A program made the position numbers and the translations under genes. Shown here one piece after another: positions 48,240 through 64,000 of a stretch of DNA of 64,000 bases (positions are counted from its first letter, which is position 1; the number at the start of each line of letters is the position of its first letter). Below the pieces are notes generated by a model. That model ran no database searches. It saw nothing but the letters and a program-made list of their open reading frames with translations, and had not been told where the DNA came from. This DNA is from Tubiluchus corallicola (Eukaryota; Priapulida; Priapulimorpha; Priapulimorphida; Tubiluchidae): NCBI GenBank assembly GCA_030141605.1, contig JAQGDQ010000064.1, positions 546,116-610,115 of the forward strand, written 5' to 3'.

Positions 48240-51000
48240 CTGAGGTATGGAAGAGTATTATAGTCATATTCATTTTGTTACCAACCAAATCGTTCTGTGG
48301 TGTGCATGCGATACAAACACAAAAGTGTCACTATCGCGATCAGAAACTGCATTAGCCTTAACTTATTCTGTTGCTCATTATCGTTTCTACACTACCAGTT
48401 AGCGAAACACCTAAACAAATCCAATCTTTCAAAACCATATTGACATCTCCATACACAACAACCCAGTATCATTCATAAAAGTATATCCTTCATAGGTTAT
48501 TATAGCGTGCACGTGTATTACAACTTGTCTACAAGCAATACGCATGCTTTGCAGGTAACTTTTGCAGCTGTTTGTATAACAATTCAAATTATGCTAAATA
48601 CGTTTGGTCGAATTCTTACTCCAAAATTTCAAATGGTTCTCTGTAGATTGTGTACCTGACAGTTACGTTTTAAATTACATTGTATGCATGTGTAATTCTT
48701 AATTCCCACAAAGGTGACATTAATTCAATAGTTTAACAAACTTACTGTATTTAATTAAAACATCTTCATATTACAGCACTTTGCTTTTCACATTTGTAAA
48801 TTACAACAATCACAAAATTTACTTGTTTAATTTCATAAAATAATAAGCCTTCTGTTTCTTTTAGTCAAATTCGGCGTAAAATGAAGTGAAGCTCAGAAGC
48901 TGTTATCAGTATTGTGAAGTTGCACTTGTGGCTCGTCATGTTTAATAAATAAAAAATGGTGTGCATTAATATTATGTACAATTTCTTGTGACTGATGTGG
49001 TAACTGAAAGCTGTAATTTTTTTCTTTTAAAGTAATGTGTCACTTTTACAGCAATATAATGGGCAACCAACAAGTACTACCTAGCATTTCGAAATTTCTT
49101 TATGTTGAGCAAAAAGCAACAAAAAGCATGGCCAACAGCACATATCACGCACATTAAAAGGAACTGATCTGGACCAGTTTCAATTTTGATTTCTGCAAAT
49201 TTTCATTTCATCTCAGACTTCGAATCATATATGAACAGTCATTTTCGTGTTTTACTAATTTCACTAGCAGTACTTTGATTGATATCACCGAAAATGGTAC
49301 AATGTATAATAGTTTATAGCATGTAGGCCTGTGTTGTACAGCAAAGTTAAAAATAAAAATTTCACTTAATATGTTATTGTAAAATATTTTCTAGAAATGG
49401 TGGTTAAAAACACTAACATAAGCCTAAAATTAAAACGGAAAAAAGTATATTCAGTTTTCTTTCACAAATTTTATATGCATCATATAAACAGAATATTTGC
49501 AAACAAACAGCCGCCCAGCTTTTAAACAACAAATCTAATCACTCTTTTTGCGAGCTTCCAATTCAATAGCTACAAACAAGTTGCAATATTCAGCTAATTG
49601 TAACACAAAGCACTCTACCTTCTCCTACTTTCCTTTTCTGTAACAATAGCAAATTAACAAAAGTATTTTCTCAGCAAAATGTACATTTTAATATACAACA
49701 AAATTTTCTAAATTAAAGTAATCATGAAACCTTCAAAAATTTAAAACACAATAAGACTAGAAACCCTGAAGCACTAAGGCATGACACACTATTATCAAAT
49801 GAATTAATAACATCTATGGTGTACTTTTTTAGAATCAGCAACAAAGGGAGGAAATCACTGTGCAGAAGCATGTACTTTTATTTGTTAGGGTTTCTCAGTC
49901 ATGAAAACAATGCAAAAAATGACTGTAAACAACTTGCGCAATGCACCGGTAGTTTAACCAGCAATTGTCGAATGCTGTAATAAGTTATACTAAATATTAA
50001 TACTACACATTCTTGTCTCAAGGAAAAAACAGCTACTGCATACAGAATGTTTCAACTACTATGGGAGCTTACAGTTCAATTCTGAGTATAATGGACTGCA
50101 AAGTTGCATTATTCATTTACATCATAAAATAGACTGTGTATAATTTTGCCATTATTGTACCCAAAACAAAAGATTTATAATTCAGAAATCTACAAAGAAT
50201 GTAGTAATGGCATGTAAACTAATTAGCTTCGCCAACTAGATATTTGGAAACAAAAATATAACTTGGGTTTTTATTTTTGTATTTTCTTATACATGATCAA
50301 AATCCGAGCACATACATGAGCCAACTAAGGTAAAATGTAGTAAAATAATCTGACCACCGATTATATCTTTGATAATACATATAACTCATTTCCATTGCTA
50401 AGTAAGTAACGAAAATTTACAGTTGACAGTGCAATAATACAGGTAGTATAATTAGCCTGAACACTTATATTTAAAATAATTCTGAACAATGTTTTAATGG
50501 AGCTGTACAATTTAATTAGAATGACAAAAAGATAGTCATTATATAACTTGAACCTAACTAGTTAAGGAATCCACCATCGTACATCTAGGCTGCATGCGAA
50601 CTAAAAATCCAGACCTGTCTAAAGTTAAACAATTTCAAGTTTAACTGGGCTGTGCCTAGACAGGTTTAGGCTTTGAGAATGCAGTCTAAGACTTATATTA
50701 AAACTGTTCGCTAAGAGCTTGAAATTGCAAAACGGAAAACCATTGATGCTACATGAAGAATTTAAGTGAAAATAAAATTTAAACAATGAATTTTAAAAAC
50801 AAACATGCCCTAAACGAATATAACTATATTTACGGTTATCTTACAATGTACACATTAGTCTAGAACAACTAGAAAGAGTGTAATTTCTTTGTACCATGTG
50901 CAATACAAGACGAATATGGTGTATTTCTTTTCAGTTGAATGTTTGGTTTTAAAATTTATTGTGAAATTGATATATCATGTATGCACAATAGCAGGAAATA
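48240..51000. other. Intergenic spacer, includes likely 3' UTR of the LEDGF-like gene
   Basis: AT-rich sequence between the start of the PGP-like gene and the 3' end of the next minus-strand gene. I see no coding frame with family resemblance and no RNA gene. The 3' UTR of the LEDGF-like gene must start below 51595, but its end cannot be fixed. Confidence 0.45.
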
Positions 51001-51006
51001 ATAGTA

Positions 51007-51178
51007 CAGTGGACTCTCGTTATAAGAATCACCTCGGGAGAAGGCAAAGTGATTCTTATATCGAGCTGATTCTTATACTAGCGGATTTTCAATTGCTGAT
51101 TCAATTCGGGAAACGCGATTTTGATTCTTATATCGAGCTGATTCTTATACGTGTGATTCTTGTAACGAGAGTCCACTG
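51007..51178. mobile_element. 172-bp MITE with pogo/Tc1-type inverted repeats
   Basis: CAGTGGACTCTCGTTATAAG at the left and its inverted copy (CTTGTAACGAGAGTCCACTG) at the right match at 19 of 20 positions, and continue into GATTCTT-type sequence. TA dinucleotides flank both ends (51005-51006, 51179-51180), the target duplication of Tc1/mariner/pogo elements. The interior repeats GATTCTTATATCGAGCTGAT. There is no transposase frame, so it was mobilised in trans. The near-perfect ends indicate a fairly young copy. Confidence 0.85.
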
Positions 51179-51594
51179 TATTTAAAAAATACATTATACA
51201 AATGCAAGTAGGACTCGTTGAATTAGAAACACATTGCAAGTGGGTTTTGGTAAAAATAAGCCATTGCTTTGTCCATAAAAGCAGCAATGCTGAAAAGTTG
51301 CTGAAATATCATTGTTGAGAGCAATTACACACAGGTGATTATACAAATTTCACATCAGCAGATCATTATATCTTTTGTACTTTATCAGGTTTCTATGCTA
51401 CTGGATGGCCGATAAATGTGAAAGCTACAGAGAAAGTACAAAGCTTAACACTCTTGAAGGAAACAGTACAAATCAAAACACTTCATTAAATTTATGGATA
51501 TACGTGGATATACAAAAAATAAGTATATCAGTAATGAAACACATCTGCACAACATTATAAAGCTTTATGAACATTTTAAACTTACAGGAGGAAA

Positions 51595-56930
<5,336 letters not shown>

Positions 56931-56937
56931 CTGCTCA

Positions 56938-57022
56938 CGAAGTCGCTCATTTATAAACTTATAAACGGCAGCTTCCACAGAAAAGGTTTTGTCCAATGGC
57001 AGTTCTATTAGCATTAAACAGC
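56938..57022 (-). CDS. Possible terminal coding exon of an unidentified minus-strand gene
   Basis: Reading the minus strand, after a possible acceptor (GCTAATAG at about 57022), an open frame runs LPLDKTFSVEAAVYKF then INERLREQ and a TAA stop at 56938. The peptide is balanced and helical-looking and the GC content is higher than the flanks, unlike random translation of this AT-rich DNA. I do not recognise the family. An in-frame ATG also lies just upstream of the acceptor. If real, the preceding exons lie further right, where a hAT element and a LINE have inserted, or the gene is a fossil. It may equally be chance. Confidence 0.3.
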
Positions 57023-57093
57023 ATATCATAATATTATTACCAAGGAATTATTACCAACTATAATACAAAACTACATTTTGAGTACTTTAGCAC

Positions 57094-57970
57094 CACGGAT
57101 GTTACAGAAACAAAATTTTCGGTTCAGTTTGTCGATAATTACACCTTTGGTCAAGTTTCGGTTTCAGCGAAATTTATTAAGTTTCATGGCGGAAATTTCG
57201 GACAACTTCTGTAGTATTTTTCCTAGGTTGTATTAAGCATTTATCGAATTTATCTTTTCTTTTCTCCTAAATGTCAAAAACCACTGGAAAATCCTAGCTA
57301 AAATAGGTCGGCAAAAATTTCGTTTACATAACAGCTTGTGAAGTGCTTTTACCAGCAATGCAGCATAGCTTCGGCGCTGAGTACTGCGAAGTTTTAGGGT
57401 CTCCAACCCCAATCAACCGAAATATCAAACAACGTTTGAATTTATTTGAGTAAAATCACGTCTAATTTTATAATTTAAGAAATATAAGCAACAGAAAATC
57501 TACAAAATAAATTTTGTTTATTTTTTATGAAGCACTATGATCTTTAAACCTAAATCATTAAGGATACTTAAATCCAAAAACATTGTAACACATTCATTTT
57601 TCTAAGGTAAGCCGCTCCATCAAACTTGAGGTTCTATACTATAAAACCTCCTTGTGTTTTTGTATTAGATTTTTTTATCAGCAATTTTGTATCACAGGAA
57701 ATAAAAGGAAACAAACAAAAAACAAAATATTTTACTTATTTTGGAATTTTCTTTTTTCAGTTTTAATAACAATTGGTTTTGTAAAACTGTTTCAGTTTGG
57801 AAACATAACAAAAAACAAAATATTTTACTTATTTTGGAATTTTCGTTTTTCAGTTTTAATAACAATTGGTTTTGTAAAACTGTTTCAGTTTGGTTTCGCT
57901 TCGGTATCGGTTTCCTACGTTTGATAAATTTCGCTTTCGGTTTGTAAATTCAGTTTCGGCAACATCCCTG
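57094..57970. mobile_element. 877-bp non-autonomous hAT-type element with 8-bp target duplication
   Basis: The left end CACGGATGTTACAGAAAC and the right end read inward on the other strand CAGGGATGTTGCCGAAAC match at 15 of 18 positions. Flanks are TTTAGCAC (57086-57093) and TTTAGTGC (57971-57978), an imperfect 8-bp duplication, as expected for hAT. Sub-terminal motifs of the CGGTTTCGG type recur at both ends. The interior has no transposase frame and holds a 93-bp tandem duplication near 57721-57897 (ACAAAATATTTTACTTATTT in each copy). Confidence 0.8.
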
Positions 57971-58144
57971 TTTAGTGCTGGGAAATTCTATTCTAGTGTA
58001 TTACTCAAAAAGTAATATTCAAACGCAACAGAAGTTAACAAATGTTTCTGCATAAAGCATGAATGCCGCCTAATGCAGGAATTTTACCAAGGTGCACAAT
58101 TTTATAAACAGCTTTTAAACATGATTATGCTTAAGGCATCAGAG

Positions 58145-58164
58145 TCAATTATATATATTTACCG

Positions 58165-58195
<31 letters not shown>
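58145..58195. repeat. (TA)n simple repeat
   Basis: Alternating TA with a few C and G interruptions, about 45 bp. It separates the hAT element from non-coding sequence to its right; 58200-58860 holds nothing I recognise. Confidence 0.85.
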
Positions 58196-58196
<1 letters not shown>

Positions 58197-58869
58197 ACGA
58201 TATCTATACCAGTGAGCCATGTAAACGATATGTAGGCATCATATAGCTAGATTGTTAATTTTGCAATTAAAAGATTATCTAAGAGGACAAAAAATCGCCA
58301 ATAGATTAGTAATGACCAATTTACCTTCACTTATGGTGGCTCTTATAAGCTACATGGTGGTGACAAACTTAGATGCAAGCACAACACATAGCAGAATGAT
58401 CTCAGGGCAAACAATTGTTGTGCATGTTGGTCTACAGAAAGCACCAAGCTCATTAAGCTTACCAAACATATAGTTAGCACTCCTAACAACTCTGAGAACA
58501 ATTGCAGCACAATTTAAAGTGATTCCATATGCCACAATTTCACGACATAAAATTAGGATAAAAGTGGCATATGAAATTGTTCATTCATTACTCGTTTCAT
58601 TCAATTATCTTCCTATTAGATAGAACTAATCATTGTTAGGCCAAATGAGTGTAGAACAAACGGAAACAGGCATTTGACTGTTTTATAACACTAACAGACT
58701 TAGTACCTAATGCTTCCAATGATCAAAAATGTCGATAGCCCAATACAAGGGATATTATGAAAACCAACTTTATTAACGCTGATATTGGCATTTTTCGTTT
58801 GAGCAAGATGCCCACAAGATTAAAATTTCTTTCAACGATAAGTTGAAAACAAGAAAAGTCAAAGAGTCA

Positions 58870-61010
58870 GGGAGAGTGTGTGTTTGGCAGAGTGTATCAT
58901 GTGTGGGGATTTTAATTACCCAAATTTAAAATGCCCACTTCCCCAGCCAGTTAATGTGTATGATCATCCTTTCATAGATTTTATGGAAGAACATTTATTA
59001 GAACAACGTGTTTATTTTCCCACCAGAATCAAGAACACTCTCGAGCTTGCTTAGTCTAACAGCGTTGAAAGAGTAATTGAGGTTGAATCGTGCCCTTCGT
59101 TTACTAAGAGTGATCACGAGTGCGGCGTAAAGTTTGGAATTGTGTGGTCTTGGTCACCAATATTTAATTGTGGAGATGAAGTATTTGATTTTTCTCACGC
59201 TAATATTCATCTTATGCGAGAGCTATTCGATGATGTGGAGTGGGATTGTTTGTTTGAAGGTAATAATGTAGAATCTTGCTGGCAAATATTTTATCTAAAT
59301 ATCATGCTATTATTGATCGGTCTGTGCCTAAACATATCATGAAGCCAAATAATCCCACAAGAAGGGCTTGGGAGAACACTAAGGATGTTTGTAAAAGACA
59401 TCAGAGAAAAGTAAGTGTTGGAGAATTTATTTTAAGTCTAATATTTCTTCAGATTTGGCAATTTATCAACGTACTGCCTCTAAACTTCTTGGTGATTCTT
59501 CGTGAACCTCAAGCAGTTATTAAGCGAACCAATGATCACTTCTCTCAGGTTTTCACAGAAGAACCATTGGATCATGAGTTGCTTGCCAGTCAATGTTGTC
59601 TGTTCAAGAAATGACTGACATTGATTTTTGTGTGGAGGATGTCAAGTCTTTACTGACGCTTGTTAATCCGTGGAAACCTAAGGGCCTTTGTTTAGAGTGT
59701 TTTGATTCAGGAAAATTGCCTAGGTCTTAGATGGATGCTAATATTATTCAACTTCCTAAGGTGATTAATACTACATTGTGTGATGAACTTCGTCCAATTT
59801 CTCTTACGTCTGTTGTTGTGAAAATCCTTGAGAAACTAATTTGGCGAGAAGTTCTTTGGTTTTTATTAATTCATAATTACTTTACCAAAAGCCAGCATGG
59901 ATCTCTTCCTAGTAGGTCAACTGTCACCAATTTGTTAGAATGTCTTAATAACTGGACCAAAATCTTTGGTGATGACTATAGTTCTGGTGTAGATATTGTA
60001 TATGTAGAGTCTTCCGTAAAGCATATGATTCAGTGCCTTTCGAGCATTTGTTGCGGAAAATGTCACTTGCTGGTATCAGGGGTAAACTCATTCATTGGTT
60101 TAGAATTTAGATCTTTTCTTACCTGTAGAAGACAATGCGTAGTCTTAAATGGACTGTCTACTGAGTGAATCCATGCTCGTAGTGGTATTCTACAGGGCAC
60201 ACTTAGCAGTCCCTATTGTTTTATATTATACGTGAATGATCTGACGGAGTATGTTAGTTCGTCTATTAGCATGTTTGTTAATGATGTTAAATTATACAGG
60301 CAGATTAAGTCGCAATTTGATTCTGATATGTTACAGCTAGACCTTGACAACATCGAATCTTGGTCTGATCAATGGCTGCTTCACATGAAACCTGTTAAAT
60401 GCGCTTTGCTCAGTGTTAGACAGGCCAATGTTGACACTTTATCTAATGGTATGATCGTTCAAGTTGATTGTGTTCGAGATCTCGGGGTTTACATATCTGT
60501 CTCGCTGAAATTTAATGATCATATTGTAAAGACTGCTAACCAAAGAATTGGCATTATTAAAAGATCAAATTTATAAGACTCTAATCAGACCCCTGCTGGA
60601 GTATGCAGTCGTTGTTTAGGTTCCGCAATACGTATCTTTTAAAGCAAAGCTGGAAAAGGTTCAACGAAGATGTCTATGTCTTGCTAACGATCTGGTTCTT
60701 AACAATATATCTACCTTAGAGGAGAGACGTGACACAACTGATCTTGTCAACGTGCTTAAAATATTGAATGAGAACACAGTCTTGGATCCGAATGATTTTT
60801 TTAAACGTCCTCATAGAGAGTTATGTGGTCATGAACGGAAACTACATGTCGGATATTCACGCACAAATATAAGGAAGCACTTTTCTCCAACCGTGTTGTA
60901 CGAAAGTGGAACAATCTAAACAGTGATATTGTTAATGCCCCCAATGTTGAGTCATTTAAACGAGCACTGAGAGAAGTGCATTGAAAGCATTTTATATGCT
61001 AGCACTCTTA
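58870..61010 (+). mobile_element. Broken CR1-like non-LTR retrotransposon (LINE)
   Basis: In order: end of the APE endonuclease (CGDFNYPNLKCPL, about 58910); the linker (LMRELFDDVEWDCLFEGN, 59210); RT motif RPISLTSVVVKILEKLI (59790); KSQHGSLPSRSTVTNLLE (59890), the region of RT block 3; the palm motif, reading MFVNDVKLY at about 60270 where active elements have FADD or YADD; the thumb region (LDNIESWSDQWLLHMKPVKC, DLGVYIS, 60330-60500); and the C-terminal tail with LEKVQRRCLCLAND and an RVVRKWNNLNSD-type end (60650-60960). At least four frameshifts or stops break it, and one catalytic Asp of the palm is present but the first is replaced by Asn-Asp order (VND). The 5' half is missing. It has the same orientation as the downstream 61658 exon and is dead. 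Confidence 0.85.
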
Positions 61011-61657
61011 CAACTTTTGAAGTAAGGCTCAATTTACCCGAAATTGTTAAAACACTCATCATATTGACGAAAATTATATAAATTAAGTTTGTGCTACACA
61101 ATAGGCAAAAACTTGCATTGGAGTTATATACACAATTTTTGAATATCTCAAGTGCTAATCACAGTACCTATATTAAGGCAAGGGAAACCAACCTCATCGA
61201 GCTAACAAGCAAATTAAAATTAATTCATGCTATTCATCAGAAATGTTGACCACGATCAGCAAAATTCGCCTTATTTGGTAATAGAATAAAACAAAAGTTA
61301 GTATATTATAAATATTTGGCACGACAGATGATGAAGAGAAGATTACACCCTACCAATGAATAGATACACTGTGACATGCGATTTCACAACAACAATGACA
61401 AAGTAAGCTTAAACCTGATCTGAAATTAGTCAAACACCAATTGAAATAATTTTGTGTTCTCAATATTTACCACTTGTATAACAAAGGTGTACGTCTACTA
61501 TAAGTTTTGAAAATTCGTAAATTCATTATTCAGAATGATAACAAAATCAGAAAAACTAAAAACCGCATTTTTCAACAACACGATGTCGTCATTTGCGGTC
61601 ACAAATCGATCAAAATAACTTTCGCACGTGACAAAATAAACAAATGAACAGTTAAAA

Positions 61658-61862
61658 ATGGATGCGCTCAGTGAAAAGCTATGCCTTAATTTGTCAAATT
61701 GCATTCAAGAATGTTTGACGATTACGTTGAACGAGGAGTCCGTTCCAGATGATGTTAAATCTAAACTTCGATTAAACGCAAATAACGGCAAAGATAGACC
61801 AGATGTTATCACAGCCGATGAACTCCGGTTTTTGTATAGAACTGCTAGGAGTTACTGCCCTG
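61658..61862 (+). CDS. First coding exon of a gene leaving the window (weakly TMEM199/Vma12-like)
   Basis: ATG at 61658 opens a 68-codon frame up to a consensus donor (GTATGT at 61863), phase 1. The peptide is helical and balanced: ECLTITLNEESVPDDVKSKL, then DVITADELRFLYRTARSY. Placement of a VP..VKSKL segment before a DELRFLYRTAR helix recalls the cytosolic N-terminal part of TMEM199/Vma12, the V-ATPase assembly factor of the ER, but the similarity is low and could be coincidence. No matching second exon with its transmembrane hairpin was found in the remaining 2.1 kb. That the exon is real is more certain than its name. A CpG-containing patch lies just upstream (CGATGTCGTCATTTGCGGTC), fitting a promoter. 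Confidence 0.5.
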
Positions 61863-64000
61863 GTATGTGTGGTAAATTATTCAGTTGAATTGACAGTTAC
61901 TGAGCACTACGTAGGACGGTCGCGCTTTGTCGACATTCCCGTGTACCTCCTTGTCGTAACGCTGATACACAGCGCCAGGGCACACGGCGAGGAAATTCAG
62001 CTCCGCGGTACATGGTGAAGTAATACAAGGGGAGAGGTGGGACATGATGCTGTGATACAAGTTAAGAGTAGATGTCGGCAAGTGCAAACGTGCGACGTGT
62101 CGTAGGCTCTCTGGCACCAGCTAAAATATATAATTTGTGTTGCCTACATTTATCATTTCTCGCAAAATTAAATTATATTATTTTTAGGGCGATAATTCAA
62201 TTAACTCACTTTCGTGTTGGGTTAAAAATACGACAATTGCTCAACTAACTAGACCTCTCCATAATTTTTAGGTAACCTTAGCTTCTCATGCTTTGTGAGC
62301 CTCACACATGCATGGTGTGCTTTGTCAGGGGGGCAGAATGAAAAATTGTTTTCTTGGTGTTATGCAAAATTGTTTTGTAGTGTGAAAAATTGTTTTCTTG
62401 GTATACTGTGGATGACCACTTAGTGCAAAAAGCATATATAGGCCTCTCTGTGAATAAAGCAAATAGTGTTTTAGCAGCTGTGCACTGCATATATTGCAAT
62501 AATGTTCGAATGCTAAATATGTGCTAGTAACTATTGTTTTGTGCTTGCGTCTGCTCTTTCTGAATGAATAATGATATCATACTGTCGTCTGTGCAATGCT
62601 AATACTAATCGATTTGAGTGCTTAATCTGACCATCTTGCAGCTATGAATAAACCGAAATCTTGTTAGGCCTAAATTGAAGATTTAAAATATTATCTTATT
62701 GCTTTATGATGAGCCTTTCGACCAGTATATGATGACAGTAGTGCTCTGAAGCTTAGTGAATGAATGCTGGAAATGCTGCAAAGTAATCATTTTAATAGGC
62801 TAAAACTCAACTCTCAAAACTAGATTTTTGCCTCCCATTTTTGCAGTGCATGCTTATTCTAAAAAGTAAGCAATGTGTAATTTAATTTACATGTACAGAA
62901 CTTATGTAGTTTTCAGGCACTTTGCCATGGATTTAAAACTGTATATGCACTAAAAACTTATTGTTGAAGAGTCAATGTAAAGATATAATGGATTTTTTTG
63001 CATACTAGATTATGGAGTTAAAGCTCAAGAAAACTCTTCACTTACATAAAGCTTAAAAAAATTGTTTTGAAATTTTATACCACTTACATACTGCCTTTTT
63101 ACATGCAGGGCCAGTGTCGGCCATAACGCTTATAAAACGTGTAAATTTAAACTCCCTCGATGACCGTTAGGCGTGGCCATTTTGATGGTAGTTCGTCTGA
63201 AACAAGTTTAGATAACATTGCGTGAAGCTTGAAAAAATAATCGGAGCATGCGTAGCACACATGTTGTTAACTAAGTAAAATTTTAGATTACCGTATCTTG
63301 TCAGCAAGATTAAAAATCTTTTTTCGTTAGTGAATGGCGCACCCTGGAGGGTGAGTCAGCGACATTTTACCAATTAGCAGGAACATTTTAAATTATTATT
63401 TCTAATTACGTAAGTCTTTCCAGCAGGTAAGCGAAATGCTAAATGCACGTTTGCGTAGTGACATCATGTAATGGTGCTGTCGGAGCAGTATTGCGGAGAT
63501 TTGAAATGAAAACAAACAAGAATTCCTTTCAGCACGAGTGTGATGTACGCATAAAAGTGCTTTAAAGTAGTATAATTTTTTAAGGCGATTTTTCTGAAAC
63601 CCACTTCAGGTACCCCTTTTCTAGTCCTTTAAGTAGCTAGATGTGTGATATTTTCAAATGAATTGCAATTTAAGTTTGTTTTTTGTTTTGCGACTTATAG
63701 TTTTGTCATTAGTATTGAGTAATTTAAATTATAATTTTCAAATATGACTACAACCAGGTTTGTTTGGTGGAAGATAAGAATAATTATAATTTTTTCTGTA
63801 TTTTTATGCGTGCACATTATGTGTGCTAACTTCAAAATTTTCAATTGTTCCATTGCGTTAAAATTTAGGATGTACTAAAAGTTGTTCAACCTTTGCATTC
63901 TCCTTTAAATTGTGTTTTAGGCTGTTTGGTTTAGATGATGACATAGTCAACATAATTTCCTCGTGGAATAAAAAAAAATTCATTATTGTGTTTGGTATTT
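61863..64000. other. Probable first intron of the 61658 gene, contains unclassified repeats
   Basis: 61900-62110 is unusually GC-rich for this window (for example CGACATTCCCGTGTACCTCC) and 63110-63540 also has CpG-rich stretches. Both look like mobile DNA or regulatory patches, but I found no inverted ends, Pol III boxes or coding similarity. At 62325-62400 a GAAAAATTGTTTTCTTGGT motif occurs twice, about 50 bp apart. The rest is AT-rich and featureless. Confidence 0.35.

Noticed and set aside
51078-51287. Open frames across the 172-bp element
   Set aside because: They arise from translation of MITE inverted repeats.
58252-58540. Opposed short open frames in 58252-58540
   Set aside because: No recognisable motif on either strand; one strand reads as a plausible peptide but lacks splice context and homology that I can name.

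Overview
The window is AT-rich, intron-rich nuclear DNA from an animal. GT-AG introns of 60 bp to 4 kb split the genes, CR1-like, BEL/Pao, hAT and Tc1/mariner-type relics lie between and inside them, and a TTAGGG-type interstitial telomeric tract sits in one intron. The gene set (HORMAD, PHRF1, Ly6/uPAR, PGP, HDGF/LEDGF) is metazoan. Gene structures and repeat types suggest a non-vertebrate, but the sequence alone does not place it in a phylum.

Layout. 1249-15900 (+): a 16-exon meiotic axis gene (HORMAD1/2-Hop1 family, 580 aa) in which HORMA, PHD finger and winged helix are all kept. 15901-20000: spacer with a perfect DR1 nuclear-receptor half-site pair, a TIR element containing a 78-bp x3 tandem repeat, a LINE tail interrupted by a second element with an 18-bp target duplication, and a minus-strand LINE relic. 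About 18.5 kb to 31804 (+): PHRF1 (RING-PHD-SRI-like; 1724 aa; one exon of 3.9 kb). 31805-35786: spacer with a degenerate MITE and a diverged tandem duplication. 35787-37297 (+): a three-exon, GPI-anchor-type Ly6/uPAR-like protein (159 aa). 39600-48195 (-): an eight-exon HAD phosphatase of the PGP/PDXP family (310 aa) with one GC-AG intron and a dead BEL/Pao element in its 4-kb first intron. 51595-55272 (-): an HDGF/LEDGF-like PWWP plus integrase-binding-domain protein, its whole 1225-aa coding region in one exon. 56938-57020 (-): a possible orphan terminal exon. 57094-57970: an 877-bp hAT-type element. About 58.87-61.01 kb (+): a broken CR1-like LINE. 61658-61862 (+): first coding exon of a gene that leaves the window, weakly TMEM199/Vma12-like.

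The genes do not form an operon or pathway; each is a separate transcription unit. Three are chromatin proteins (HORMAD, PHRF1, LEDGF-like), but nothing here shows that they act together. I rebuilt exon junctions by hand and checked that each spliced length keeps frame (1743, 5175, 480 and 933 nt for the four spliced genes). I found no tRNA, rRNA or CRISPR and no convincing new biological system. The most interesting items are the full HORMA-PHD-winged-helix architecture, the intronless LEDGF-like coding region with a changed integrase-binding surface, the nested retroelement insertion, and the orphan exon.
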